Shown here: in pieces, positions 54,338 through 62,791 of the stretch
How positions within the stretch are numbered: position 1 is the first letter of the stretch
Layout: each line of letters opens with the position of its first letter
Origin: Rhodobacteraceae bacterium LNNU 3342
GTDB lineage: Bacteria; Pseudomonadota; Alphaproteobacteria; Rhodobacterales; Rhodobacteraceae
Direction of reading: 5' to 3'
Length of the DNA stretch: 64,000 bases
NCBI GenBank assembly: GCA_008711135.1
Contig: VUAW01000002.1
Coordinates: forward strand, 310,001 to 374,000
Made by a program: the position numbers and the translations under genes
Notes under the pieces: model-generated
What the model was told of the DNA's origin: nothing
Seen by the model: only the letters and a program-made list of their open reading frames with translations
Database searches by the model: none

Positions 54338-55095
54338 TGCGGTGGTGGGCGATCCTACTGATCCTTCTGGCCCTGCCGCTTCGGGCGCAGGATACGGGCG
54401 AACGGGTTGTCGCTGCACTCAGTCAGAACAACGTGGCCATCAACGCGACCTTTGTCGGGTCCGAAATCCTGGTCTTTGGCGCCATCCGACGTGAGGCACC
54501 GGTTCCCCCGGACGAACTTGGCGTGATCGTGACCATTCAGGGCCCTTCAGGCCCGCTGACCGTTCACCGACGTGAACGCGTCGCCGGTATCTGGGTCAAC
54601 ACCGACTGGCTGGAGGTGCACGAGGCGCCCAGCTTCTATGCCGTCGCCACCACCGCCCCCTTAGAGTCGATCCTGACCGAGGAGGAGGATCAGCAGCATG
54701 CCATCTCGGTTCCGCGCGCCATCCGGGCCAGTGGCACCGCGGCCGAGGATGTTCCCGCCTTTACCGAGGCACTGATCCGCATCCGGGCGGACCAAGGTCT
54801 TTATCAGCAGTTAGACGGGGCGGTTTCGGTTGACCACGACACGCTGTTCCGGACGCGGATCACCCTGCCCTCGAACCTGACCGAAGGGACCTATCTCACC
54901 CGGATCTTCCTGATGCGGGGCGGCGAGGTCATTGATGTGGAGGAGGCGGCGATCCACGTCCAGAAGGTAGGGTTGGAACGCCTGCTGTTCGTGATGGCCC
55001 ATGACCGGCCGCTGCTTTACGGGCTTCTGGCGCTTGTGGTCGCGGTTGCGGCGGGCTGGGGCGCCTCGGCGCTGTTCCGCTTTGCCCGCGGCTAG
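54337..55095 (+). CDS. TIGR02186-family membrane-anchored secreted protein
   Basis: A 252-residue protein with a signal peptide (WWAILLILLALPLRA), a beta-rich periplasmic domain (INATFVGSEILVFGAI, VIVTIQGPSGPLTVHRRERVAGIWVN) and a C-terminal helix (LLYGLLALVVAVAAGWGASALF). This matches TIGR02186, a family of unknown role usually beside a TauE permease. A partner role at the outer face of the membrane is likely but unproven. It is convergent with the Lrp-type gene, overlapping by four bases. Confidence 0.82.
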   Translation: MRWWAILLILLALPLRAQDTGERVVAALSQNNVAINATFVGSEILVFGAIRREAPVPPDELGVIVTIQGPSGPLTVHRRERVAGIWVNTDWLEVHEAPSFYAVATTAPLESILTEEEDQQHAISVPRAIRASGTAAEDVPAFTEALIRIRADQGLYQQLDGAVSVDHDTLFRTRITLPSNLTEGTYLTRIFLMRGGEVIDVEEAAIHVQKVGLERLLFVMAHDRPLLYGLLALVVAVAAGWGASALFRFARG

Positions 55096-55328
55096 AAGGC
55101 GCGGAAGGTCATCGTGGTCAGCGTGCGGGTGATGCCGGGGATGTCGAACAGGCTCTGCGACAGGTAGTGGCCGATATCCTCGCCCTCGGGGATGTAGATC
55201 TTGGCGATCAGGTCCCAGTCGCCGGACGTGGAATAAAGCTCGGACACGATTTCCCGGTCATAGATCGCATCTGCGACCTCATAGGTCTTGCCGGGGGTGC
55301 AGCGGAACTGGACGAAAACGCAACGCAT
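55092..55328 (-). CDS. stand-alone Lrp/AsnC ligand-binding (RAM) domain protein
   Basis: A 78-residue protein that is only the effector-binding half of an Lrp/AsnC regulator: VFVQFRCTPGKTYEVADAIYD, ELYSTSGDWDLIAKIYIP, LFDIPGITRTLTTMTFRAF. It has no helix-turn-helix. Such single-domain forms (often annotated as AsnC effector domain, Lrp-type) form dimers or octamers and may bind amino acids. It is convergent with the TIGR02186 gene. Role unknown. Confidence 0.85.
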   Translation of the reverse strand: MRCVFVQFRCTPGKTYEVADAIYDREIVSELYSTSGDWDLIAKIYIPEGEDIGHYLSQSLFDIPGITRTLTTMTFRAF

Positions 55329-55368
55329 GGGATCTCCCTCTCTCCGGCAAAGTTAGGACGTGCGCCGG

Positions 55369-56895
55369 TCAAAGGCCAGCCTCCTCGGCATCCAGGTGCA
55401 GGGGTGCCGCGCCCTGCTGCAGGTCGGCGATCGAAAGCGGCTCTGTTGGCCGGGAAAGGCGGTTGCGCACCACCCAGAACAGCCGGTGCTCGGCGCGGGT
55501 GATTGCAACATAAGCCAGCCGCTTCCACAATGGCACGTCGGATTCCATCCGCCCCGTGCGCGAGGCGGCCCAAAGATCGGGCGCAAAGACCTGAACGTTT
55601 TCCCATTGCGACCCCTGCGCCTTGTGGATCGTCACCGCCGCGCCATGCAGGAAGGCCGCGCCCATGCGGGCGGCGAAGGGAATGAAGGGCTCTTCCTCGT
55701 CCGGCAGCTCGATCTTGACAATGGATGCGGCGGAAACCTGCGGCTCCTCTGCCCCAATCACATGCAGGCGCGAGAAACCGGGCTTCCGGCCGGGGCCAAG
55801 GTAAATCACCTGCGCCCCCTTGATGAGGCCGCGCGCCTCCAAGTCGATGCGCTTTTTCCGGTGCTTCAGTGGCAGCTCGATCCCGTCGCAGATCAGCGGC
55901 TCCCCGGGAAGCAGCGCGTCCGCGGGGGCGCCATAGGCTGCGCGGAAGGCGGTGATCAGCCGGATGCGCGTCGCGTTGCGCCAGACCAGAACCGGGCTCC
56001 GCGCCATAAGTCCCGCCTCTACCCGTTCGGCCATCACCACCCGGTCGTCGCGGCGGGCGGCATCCTCGATCATCCGCTCAAACCCTTCAAAGGTCAGGCT
56101 GTCGTCAGACAGGGCATGGGCGAGGTCAAGGATCGGGTTGTCCTGCGCCTGCCGGTGGATGCGGCTCAGGTGCAGCTGCTGGCCCTTGGGCAGGCGGTTG
56201 AAGGTCATTTCACCCGACAGGCCCACGGGCGCAAGCTGGGCGGGATCGCCGAACAGGATCAGGGTCGGGAAGATCTCCTTCAGATCCTCGAACTGGCGTT
56301 CATCCAGCATCGAGCTTTCATCGACAAAGCCGATATCCAGCGGCTCCTCGCGCCGTTTCCAGCCGCGAATGAAATCAGATCCGCGCAAGCCAGCCGAGGC
56401 CAGCGCCCCCGGAATCGACTTGACCGTGTCATAGAAGACCTTGGCGCGGTCGAGCGCGACTTCCGTCAGCCCCTCGATCACCGGGCGGTCGCCGGTGCCG
56501 GCCAGCCATTCGGCGATGCGTTCATATTCGGGATCATAGACCGGCGTATAAAGGATGCGGTGGATCGTGGTCGCGGGAACGCCACGGTTACGCAACACGC
56601 TGGCTGCCTTGTTCGTCGGCGCAAGAACCGCCAGCGTCCGCCGTTCCTTGCGCTTGCGCCCTTCGTAATCGGCGGAAACAACTTCGACCCCAGCCTCGGT
56701 CAGGGCCTTGGTCAGCATGGCCAGCAGCATTGTCTTGCCCGATCCGGCCTTGCCCAGCACCGCAAGCACTGGCGCCGCGGCACCGGTGTCCGGGCCCACC
56801 ACGCCCGCGTGCAGATCAACGCCCGCCCCCTGCAGCATGGTGGCGACGCGGTCATAGGCCTGCGCCTGATCGTCGGAAAGGGTCATCGCGGTCAT
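55369..56895 (-). CDS. SF1 helicase, RecD-like ATPase
   Basis: A 508-residue ATP-dependent DNA helicase-like protein. Motif I is VLGKAGSGKTMLLAM; Ia VLAPTNKAASVLRNRG; II DIGFVDESSMLD; III ILFGDPAQLAPVG; the C-terminal half has VTIHKAQGSQWENVQVF (motif V) and KRLAYVAITRAEHRLFWVV (motif VI). It lacks the RecBC-type N-terminal extension and the zinc segments of UvrD, so it is a small, stand-alone RecD/Pif1-like member. AGGG lies about eight bases before ATG. No recB or recC is nearby. Its task in repair is inferred. Confidence 0.82.
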   Translation of the reverse strand: MTAMTLSDDQAQAYDRVATMLQGAGVDLHAGVVGPDTGAAAPVLAVLGKAGSGKTMLLAMLTKALTEAGVEVVSADYEGRKRKERRTLAVLAPTNKAASVLRNRGVPATTIHRILYTPVYDPEYERIAEWLAGTGDRPVIEGLTEVALDRAKVFYDTVKSIPGALASAGLRGSDFIRGWKRREEPLDIGFVDESSMLDERQFEDLKEIFPTLILFGDPAQLAPVGLSGEMTFNRLPKGQQLHLSRIHRQAQDNPILDLAHALSDDSLTFEGFERMIEDAARRDDRVVMAERVEAGLMARSPVLVWRNATRIRLITAFRAAYGAPADALLPGEPLICDGIELPLKHRKKRIDLEARGLIKGAQVIYLGPGRKPGFSRLHVIGAEEPQVSAASIVKIELPDEEEPFIPFAARMGAAFLHGAAVTIHKAQGSQWENVQVFAPDLWAASRTGRMESDVPLWKRLAYVAITRAEHRLFWVVRNRLSRPTEPLSIADLQQGAAPLHLDAEEAGL

Positions 56896-56933
56896 GGCGC
56901 GACCCTAGACCGGGTTCGCGCCATGTTCCAGCA

Positions 56934-58226
56934 TCATCCCTTGCGGCTGGCCTCCAGCGTATCGTCAAAGGTGCGCAGGCCGGCGCGGGGCGCTTGAACC
57001 AGCACGGCCATGTTGCCGGGCTTGTGTTCATTCCGGCGCATCTTCATGTGGGCTTCCGGGATCTGCGACCAGGGGAACAGTTCCGACATGCAGGGGTCGA
57101 GCCGGCGTTCGATCATCAGCTGGTTCGCGGCGCTCGCCTGTTTAAGGTTGGCGAAATGGCTACCCTGCACGCGCTTCTGGTGCATCCACAGGTACCGCAC
57201 GTCAAAGGTCAGGTTGTAGCCGGTGGTGCCAGCGCAGATCACCACCATCCCCCCGCGCTTGACCACGAAAACTGACACCGGGAACGTCGCCTCGCCGGGA
57301 TGTTCAAAGACCACATCGACGTTGTTGCCCTTGCCGGTGATGTCCCAGATCGCCTTGCCGAACTTGCGCGCCTCGTTGAACCACTCCTTGTATTCCGGGG
57401 TGCCAACCTTTGGCATCTGGCCCCAGCAGCGGAATTCCTTGCGGTTGATGACACCCTTGGCGCCCAGCGACATGACGAAGTCGCGCTTGTCCTCTTCAGA
57501 GATCACGCCGATCGCATTCGCGCCCGCCGTATTGATCAACTGGATGGCATAGGACCCGAGGCCACCCGAGGCCCCCCAGACCAGCACGTTCTGACCCGGT
57601 CGAAGGTCATGCGGCTCATGCCCGAAGAGCATCCGGTAGGCGGTGGCCAGCGTCAGCGTGTAACAGGCGCTTTCCTCCCACGTCAGGTGGCGCGGGCGGT
57701 GCATGAGCTGCTGCGCCTGCACCCGGGTGAACTGCGCGAACGAGCCATCAGGCGTTTCATAGCCCCAGATCCGCTGGCTGGGGGAAAACATCGGATCGCC
57801 GCCGTTGCATTCCTCATCGTCGCCATCATCCTGGTTGCAGTGGATGACAACCTCGTCCCCCACCTTCCAGCGCTTGACCTTGTCGCCCACCTTCCAGACG
57901 ATCCCGGACGCGTCAGAGCCTGCGATATGATAGGGCTGGCCATGCCCGTCGAACGGGCTGATCGGCTGGCCCAGCGAGGCCCAGACGCCGTTGTAGTTCA
58001 CCCCCGCCGCCATCACGAGCACCAGCACCTCGTTGCTGTCGACCTCGGGTGTCTCCACCACCTCGACCTGCATGGCGGTGTCGGGTTCGCCATGGCGCTC
58101 CCTGCGGATCGCCCAGGCGTACATCTGTTTTGGTACGTGGCCGAGCGGGGGCATCTCCCCGATTTCGTACAGGTCTTTCTGCGGCGCCTCGTAGGGCGCG
58201 ATGCCAGAACGCGTGTCCAGAGCCAT
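56934..58226 (-). CDS. ccr: crotonyl-CoA carboxylase/reductase
   Basis: Ccr reductively carboxylates crotonyl-CoA to ethylmalonyl-CoA using NADPH and CO2, the key step of the ethylmalonyl-CoA pathway. The 430-residue medium-chain reductase opens YEIGEMPPLGHVP, has HIAGSDASGIVWKVGDKVKRWK, the NADPH loop VLVWGASGGLGSYAIQLI, and residues FEHPGEATFPVS and HFANLKQASAANQLM typical of Ccr. It is very close in wording to Rhodobacter Ccr. The ATG at 58226 is preferred to a GTG one codon earlier. Its product is used, after epimerisation, by Ecm encoded 1.6 kb away. Confidence 0.95.
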   Translation of the reverse strand: MALDTRSGIAPYEAPQKDLYEIGEMPPLGHVPKQMYAWAIRRERHGEPDTAMQVEVVETPEVDSNEVLVLVMAAGVNYNGVWASLGQPISPFDGHGQPYHIAGSDASGIVWKVGDKVKRWKVGDEVVIHCNQDDGDDEECNGGDPMFSPSQRIWGYETPDGSFAQFTRVQAQQLMHRPRHLTWEESACYTLTLATAYRMLFGHEPHDLRPGQNVLVWGASGGLGSYAIQLINTAGANAIGVISEEDKRDFVMSLGAKGVINRKEFRCWGQMPKVGTPEYKEWFNEARKFGKAIWDITGKGNNVDVVFEHPGEATFPVSVFVVKRGGMVVICAGTTGYNLTFDVRYLWMHQKRVQGSHFANLKQASAANQLMIERRLDPCMSELFPWSQIPEAHMKMRRNEHKPGNMAVLVQAPRAGLRTFDDTLEASRKG

Positions 58227-58249
58227 CACCGGTATCCCCCTCGTAAACG

Positions 58250-58288
58250 ATGCTGCAGCGCAGTCAGGCGATGCAGCCCCTGCAGCAT
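58250..58288 (-). promoter_or_regulatory. inverted repeat at the ccr transcription start
   Basis: Perfect 9-base arms ATGCTGCAG (58250-58258) and CTGCAGCAT (58280-58288) are separated by 21 bases. On the minus strand the repeat begins right after the candidate -10 (58289-58294), so it spans the likely start of transcription. It could be an operator for an acyl-CoA-type regulator or an mRNA hairpin. Confidence 0.45.
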
Positions 58289-58317
58289 GAGATACCGCTG
58301 ACCCGGAAACATTTCAA
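58289..58317 (-). promoter_or_regulatory. candidate ccr promoter
   Basis: On the minus strand TTGAAA (complement of 58312-58317) and TATCTC (complement of 58289-58294) are spaced by 17 bases. The -10 is 63 bases upstream of the ccr ATG. Confidence 0.5.
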
Positions 58318-58357
58318 TAGTGGCGCGGCAACTTTTGTAATTTTATGTCTCTGTGGA

Positions 58358-59728
58358 TTACACAGCTGGAAAAGCTGCATCCAGAACCGAGGAAGCATAG
58401 AATTTCACAAGCGCTTCCTGCCTTGGAGCGACCGAAAGAACCCCTCCGTTCCGCCGAATGATGCGGCGGCGCAGCAAGACGGTGACGGCCCGGTCAAAGC
58501 TTTCGGCGGCGGGTTCGTCCGGGTGGCCGTGCGGCCCAAGCCGGTCCAGTACCGCCGCATATTCGGCAGACAGGGCCGCCTCGCTCACCGGTGCCTGGTG
58601 CCGATGCAACAGCGCGGCAAGCAGCGGAACCGGCAGCACCGGCATGACCTTGCGGATGCGCTGCATCAGGGCCTCGGCCAGATCGTCGGTCCGTAAACCC
58701 GGATTGCGCCGCAGGTAATCTTCAAGCGACAAGGGTGTGCCAAAGCTGACGGCAGCATAACCAAAGCGGTGGAACTGGCCGCGCAGCCGCAGCCAGAGCA
58801 GCCGCGCGGCAAAGCTGAGAATCACGCTGGGACGAACCCGGAAGCGGTTCGACCCCGGCGCCCCCGCCCCGGCCGAGACAAGGGCGCGATCCTCGATCAC
58901 CCGGTCATAGTTCAGCGCCACGGGCACAAAGACCACGTCCTTGCCATCATCCGGGTCAAAGTCCGAAAGGATGTAATGCAGAAGGCCCTTCTTGGCCGGC
59001 CCCACGCCGCCGGTCCGGCTCAGCCCGCCTTCGGGGAAGATCGCCTGCGTGACGCCTTCGGCCGTGGCCATTTGCACATAACGCGCCAGAACACGGCGAT
59101 AGAGCGGGCTCAGGTAGCGGCGGCGGATGAAATAGGCCCCCATCGCGCGGACCAGCCGCTGCAACGGCCAGACCCGCGCCCATTCGCCAACGGCATAGGA
59201 CAGCGCCGACCGTTCCGCCACCAGATATGTCACCAGGACGTAATCCATGTTTGACCGATGGTTCATCACGAAGATCACCGTGGCGCGGGGGTCGATGGCG
59301 CGGAAGGCTTCCTCGTCATACTGGCCCAGCCGCACGCGGTACAGCAGCCGCGACAGCCAGCGGGCCACCCCGATCGCAAAGCCGAAATAGGTGGCCGCCG
59401 AAAACCCCGGCACGATTTCCCGCGCATAGCGGCGGGCCTGCTGGAAGGCGACGTTCTGCGGCACACCCTTCTCGCGGGCATAATCGGCCACTGCCTCCAT
59501 CACCTTGGGATCATAGCTGAGCCGGATGATCATGTCCTGACGGCGCATCAGCTTGAACGGCTGGATCGGCCGGATGAGGCGCTTGTTCAACTCCTCGACC
59601 GCGCGTTCCATTCGCCGGCGAAAGAACCAGCGGACCGACGGCACGAGAATCCAGTCCAGCACCGCCACCGCCGCAAACAGCAGGGCCAGCACCACGAGCC
59701 AGAGAGGAAGGGTCACTGTCCCTGTCAT
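58358..59728 (-). CDS. glycerol-3-phosphate acyltransferase-like membrane protein (PlsB type)
   Basis: A 456-residue inner-membrane acyltransferase. After one N-terminal helix (LPLWLVVLALLFAAVAVLDWIL) the acyltransferase motifs appear: IFVMNHRSNMDYVLV (HxxxxD), AMGAYFIRRR, TQAIFPEGGLSRTG and VFVPVALNYDRVIED. These match the PlsB/GPAT class rather than the smaller PlsC. It would add the first acyl chain to glycerol-3-phosphate. The ATG at 59728 is used; a TTG two codons earlier is possible. It lies between divergent ecm and ccr. Confidence 0.83.
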   Translation of the reverse strand: MTGTVTLPLWLVVLALLFAAVAVLDWILVPSVRWFFRRRMERAVEELNKRLIRPIQPFKLMRRQDMIIRLSYDPKVMEAVADYAREKGVPQNVAFQQARRYAREIVPGFSAATYFGFAIGVARWLSRLLYRVRLGQYDEEAFRAIDPRATVIFVMNHRSNMDYVLVTYLVAERSALSYAVGEWARVWPLQRLVRAMGAYFIRRRYLSPLYRRVLARYVQMATAEGVTQAIFPEGGLSRTGGVGPAKKGLLHYILSDFDPDDGKDVVFVPVALNYDRVIEDRALVSAGAGAPGSNRFRVRPSVILSFAARLLWLRLRGQFHRFGYAAVSFGTPLSLEDYLRRNPGLRTDDLAEALMQRIRKVMPVLPVPLLAALLHRHQAPVSEAALSAEYAAVLDRLGPHGHPDEPAAESFDRAVTVLLRRRIIRRNGGVLSVAPRQEALVKFYASSVLDAAFPAV

Positions 59729-59789
59729 GCCCAAGCCAATACGGCCAAAGCCGCAGCGGGTAAATCCACTGATGCCGCGATGCGGCGAA

Positions 59790-59819
59790 TTGACAGGGTC
59801 AGAATTGCGCGCATATTAA
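59790..59819 (+). promoter_or_regulatory. candidate ecm promoter
   Basis: A perfect TTGACA (59790-59795) and TATTAA (59814-59819) are spaced by 18 bases. The -10 ends 44 bases before the GTG start. Confidence 0.55.
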
Positions 59820-59843
59820 AACCAACGCGCAACATTGTTGCGC
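59805..59843 (+). promoter_or_regulatory. TTGCGC inverted repeats overlapping the ecm promoter
   Basis: Three TTGCGC half-sites occur: 59805-59810 (direct), 59827-59832 (inverted) and 59838-59843 (direct). The last two form a perfect 8-bp palindrome around one base (59827-59843), and the first pairs with the second across the -10. This is operator-like. The ScfR/PccR/RamB regulators of acyl-CoA genes recognise TTTGCAA-like sites, so they are candidates. Binding is inferred. Confidence 0.5.
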
Positions 59844-59863
59844 AGCCATTACAGGAGGCCGCC

Positions 59864-61834
59864 GTGACCGATCCTGCCGTCCAACGTGACAAGCCCTGGC
59901 TGTTTCGGACCTATGCTGGACATTCTACCGCCCGCGCCTCGAACGCGCTTTACCGGACCAATCTTGCCAAGGGCCAGACGGGGCTTTCTGTGGCTTTCGA
60001 CCTACCCACCCAGACCGGTTATGACAGCGATCATCCGCTGGCGCGGGGAGAGGTGGGCAAGGTCGGCGTGCCGGTCGCGCATCTGGGCGACATGCGAACC
60101 CTGTTCGACGGCATCCCGCTGGAGCGGATGAACACCTCGATGACGATCAACGCCACGGCGCCGTGGTTGCTGGCGCTCTACATCGCTGTGGCGGAGGAAC
60201 AGGGCGCGGATATCGCGGCCCTTCAGGGAACGGTGCAGAATGACATCATCAAGGAATACCTGAGCCGCGGCACTTATATCTGCCCGCCCCGCCCCAGCCT
60301 GCGGATGATCACGGATGTGGCCGCCTACACGCAGACGCATCTGCCCAAATGGAACCCGATGAACGTCTGTTCCTATCACCTGCAAGAGGCCGGGGCGACG
60401 CCAGAGCAGGAGCTTGCCTTTGCCCTCGCCACCGCCTGCGCGGTGCTGGACGACCTGAAGGGCAAGGTCGCCCCTGAGGCGTTCCCGAACATGGTCGGCC
60501 GCATTTCTTTCTTCGTGAACGCGGGCATCCGGTTCGTGACCGAACTCTGCAAGATGCGCGCCTTTACCGAGCTGTGGGACGAGATCTGCCGCGACCGCTA
60601 TGGGATCGAGGACGCACGCTATCGCCGCTTCCGCTACGGTGTGCAGGTAAACAGCCTTGGCCTGACCGAACAGCAGCCGGAAAACAACGTCTATCGCATC
60701 CTGATCGAGATGCTGGCTGTGACGCTGTCGAAGAACGCCCGCGCCCGAGCGGTGCAATTGCCCGCTTGGAACGAGGCGCTGGGCCTGCCACGCCCGTGGG
60801 ACCAGCAGTGGTCACTGCGGATGCAGCAGATCCTGGCCTATGAGACTGACCTGCTGGAATATGACGACCTGTTTGACGGAAACCCGGCCGTGGAACGCAA
60901 GGTAGCCGCGCTCAAGGAAGGCGCATTGGCCGAACTGGCGCTGATCGATGGCATGGGCGGCGCCGTGGCGGCCATCGAGTACATGAAGTCGCGGCTCGTC
61001 GAATCGAACGCCGAACGCATCGCCCGGATCGAGAGCGGCGAGACCGTCGTCGTCGGCGTGAACCGGTGGCGGGAAGGCGAGCCCTCGCCGCTCGTGGCAG
61101 GCGACGGCGCGATCATGCGGGCCGATCCCGATGCCGAACGCGACCAGGTGGAGCGGCTGCAGGCTTGGCGTGAGGCCCGTGACGAAACGGCGGCGCGTGC
61201 GGCGCTGACCCGGCTACGAGAGGCTGCACTGGGCGGCGAAAACATCATGCCCGCGTCGATCGCCGCGGCCAAGGCAGGGGTGACCACCGGCGAATGGGGC
61301 GCGATGATTCGCGGTGCCTTTGGCGAATACCGCGCGCCCACAGGCGTGTCTCCCGCACCCTCGAACCGGACAGAGGGGCTGGAGCCGATCCGTGAGGCGG
61401 TGGCGCTTGCCTCGGCCCGGCTGGGACGGCCGCTGAGCTTCGTGGTGGGCAAGCCCGGCCTTGACGGCCATTCCAACGGAGCGGAACAGATCGCCGCCCG
61501 CGCCCGCGACTGCGGCATGGATATCCAGTATGACGGCATCCGTCTGACGCCTGCTGAAATCGTGGACCGGGTAGAGGAAAAGCGCGCCCATGTGCTGGGG
61601 CTTTCCATCCTGTCGGGGTCGCACCTGCCCCTGATCGCCGAGGTGATCGACCTGGTCCGCGCACGGGGGCTGCAGGTGCCGGTGATCGTGGGCGGCATCA
61701 TCCCAGAAGCTGACGAGGCCCGCCTGCGGGCGATGGGGGTGGCGGCGATCTACACGCCCAAGGATTTCGACCTGAACCGCATCATGCTGGATATCGTGGG
61801 GCTGGTAGAGGCCGAAGTCGTCGCCGCGGAATAA
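59864..61834 (+). CDS. ecm: ethylmalonyl-CoA mutase (B12-dependent)
   Basis: Ecm (MeaA) rearranges (2R)-ethylmalonyl-CoA to methylsuccinyl-CoA with adenosylcobalamin. The 656-residue protein has a large catalytic domain (FRTYAGHSTARASNALYRTNL, FDLPTQTGYDSDHP) and a C-terminal B12 domain with GKPGLDGHSNGAEQ (the lower-ligand His in DxHxxG, Asp near residue 534), LGLSILSGSH and the closing VIVGGIIPEADEA. The start is GTG at 59864 with AGGAGG seven bases upstream; a long frame before it is not coding. It matches MeaA/Ecm rather than methylmalonyl-CoA mutase by its start and by ccr as neighbour. Confidence 0.94.
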   Translation: MTDPAVQRDKPWLFRTYAGHSTARASNALYRTNLAKGQTGLSVAFDLPTQTGYDSDHPLARGEVGKVGVPVAHLGDMRTLFDGIPLERMNTSMTINATAPWLLALYIAVAEEQGADIAALQGTVQNDIIKEYLSRGTYICPPRPSLRMITDVAAYTQTHLPKWNPMNVCSYHLQEAGATPEQELAFALATACAVLDDLKGKVAPEAFPNMVGRISFFVNAGIRFVTELCKMRAFTELWDEICRDRYGIEDARYRRFRYGVQVNSLGLTEQQPENNVYRILIEMLAVTLSKNARARAVQLPAWNEALGLPRPWDQQWSLRMQQILAYETDLLEYDDLFDGNPAVERKVAALKEGALAELALIDGMGGAVAAIEYMKSRLVESNAERIARIESGETVVVGVNRWREGEPSPLVAGDGAIMRADPDAERDQVERLQAWREARDETAARAALTRLREAALGGENIMPASIAAAKAGVTTGEWGAMIRGAFGEYRAPTGVSPAPSNRTEGLEPIREAVALASARLGRPLSFVVGKPGLDGHSNGAEQIAARARDCGMDIQYDGIRLTPAEIVDRVEEKRAHVLGLSILSGSHLPLIAEVIDLVRARGLQVPVIVGGIIPEADEARLRAMGVAAIYTPKDFDLNRIMLDIVGLVEAEVVAAE

Positions 61835-61861
61835 GGCGGGGGCACGGGCCCCCGCCCTTTT
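61835..61861 (+). terminator. terminator after ecm
   Basis: A perfect 9-bp GC-rich stem (61835-61843 with 61848-61856) with a four-base loop, followed by C and four T. It starts at the base right after the ecm stop codon. Confidence 0.85.
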
Positions 61862-61864
61862 GGA

Positions 61865-62263
61865 TCATTCCACCTGCGTGGTCTGGGCCTGCAGGTCCTG
61901 CACCATGGCAATCAGCCGGGCGTTGAGCTCCGGATCGGCCTCGGCGGCTTGGCCGATTTCCATGTACTGCTCCAGGGTGATGCCCGGGGTCTGCTCAACC
62001 GCCGCGATCATCTCGCCGTTGGCGGCTTCGATCAGCTGCTGCTGTTCGGCCGGGTCCTCGGTCTCCATGACCTGAACCTGATAACGCTGGTCCACCTCAT
62101 TCACGGCAAGGGCCGCGGTCACGAAGGCGGAAAGCTCGGCGACCGAGTACTGGCTGGCCTCGGCCTCGGGCGCCGCGGGTGCTGCGTCCTGCGCCATCAG
62201 CGGCCCTGCCACTGCAAGCCCAAGGGCCAGTGCCGCGGTCGAGAGGGTCTTCGTGAACTGCAT
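61865..62263 (-). CDS. DUF4168-type secreted protein
   Basis: A 132-residue exported protein. The signal peptide is FTKTLSTAALALGLAVAGP with cleavage near LMAQDA, then an Ala/Glu/Gln-rich helical domain (YSVAELSAFVTAALAVNEVDQRYQVQ, QTPGITLEQYMEIGQAAEADPELNARL). This matches the DUF4168 family in layout. The ATG at 62263 has AGGAGAA six bases upstream; a frame 15 codons longer is not supported. It is convergent with ecm, sharing the terminator region. No function known. Confidence 0.78.
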   Translation of the reverse strand: MQFTKTLSTAALALGLAVAGPLMAQDAAPAAPEAEASQYSVAELSAFVTAALAVNEVDQRYQVQVMETEDPAEQQQLIEAANGEMIAAVEQTPGITLEQYMEIGQAAEADPELNARLIAMVQDLQAQTTQVE

Positions 62264-62430
62264 CGGGTTCTCCTGTCTTTGCCTGCCCGCCCGGCTACGC
62301 GGGTGCAAAGCACGGCGGGCAGGGTCAACTTAGGGATAAGCCGAGGCGGCTGCAAAACCCCCGGCGGCGGGACGCCGAAAGCGAACCCGGCAGTCGGCGC
62401 GATCCCGCGAAGGCGGAAAGGCGCTTGTTG

Positions 62431-62462
62431 AAAAAGAAAAGGCCGCGCCCGAAGGCACGGCC
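62431..62462 (-). terminator. terminator after rpmG
   Basis: On the minus strand a 9-bp stem (62454-62462 with 62441-62449, one G-U pair) closes a TTCG loop and is followed by TTTTCTTTTT (62431-62440). Confidence 0.85.
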
Positions 62463-62487
62463 ATTTCGTCAACCAAGGAGGCAGATC

Positions 62488-62655
62488 TTACTTGATCTTG
62501 CCTTCCTTGTATTCCACGTGCTGGCGCACGACCGGGTCGTACTTGCGCACGGTCATCTTCTCGGTCATCGTGCGGGCGTTCTTCTTGGTCACGTAGAAGT
62601 GCCCGGTGCCCGCCGTCGAGTTCAGACGGATCTTGATCGTCGTCGGCTTCGCCAT
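62488..62655 (-). CDS. rpmG: 50S ribosomal protein L33
   Basis: Ribosomal protein L33, 55 residues, starting [21 protein letters not shown] and ending [18 protein letters not shown], typical of alphaproteobacteria. It has no cysteines, so it is the zinc-free form. It sits near the tRNA exit site of the 50S subunit. The ATG at 62655 has GGAG before it; a longer frame of 39 codons upstream is not coding. A terminator follows. Confidence 0.97.
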   Translation of the reverse strand: MAKPTTIKIRLNSTAGTGHFYVTKKNARTMTEKMTVRKYDPVVRQHVEYKEGKIK

Positions 62656-62791
62656 GTCATATCTCCTGCAGACGGACGGCGAAACCGCCCGCGAAATCCT
62701 TGAAGCCCGCCTTTTACGCGGAACGCGGCATGAGTCAACCAGTAATCTGAACGACTGCCGCCAAATCCGCATGGCAGGGAAATGATGAGAC

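Noticed and set aside
57530-57550. TTGATCAAC as an FNR-type half dyad
   Set aside because: It is inside ccr and lacks the correct TTGAT-N4-ATCAA spacing.
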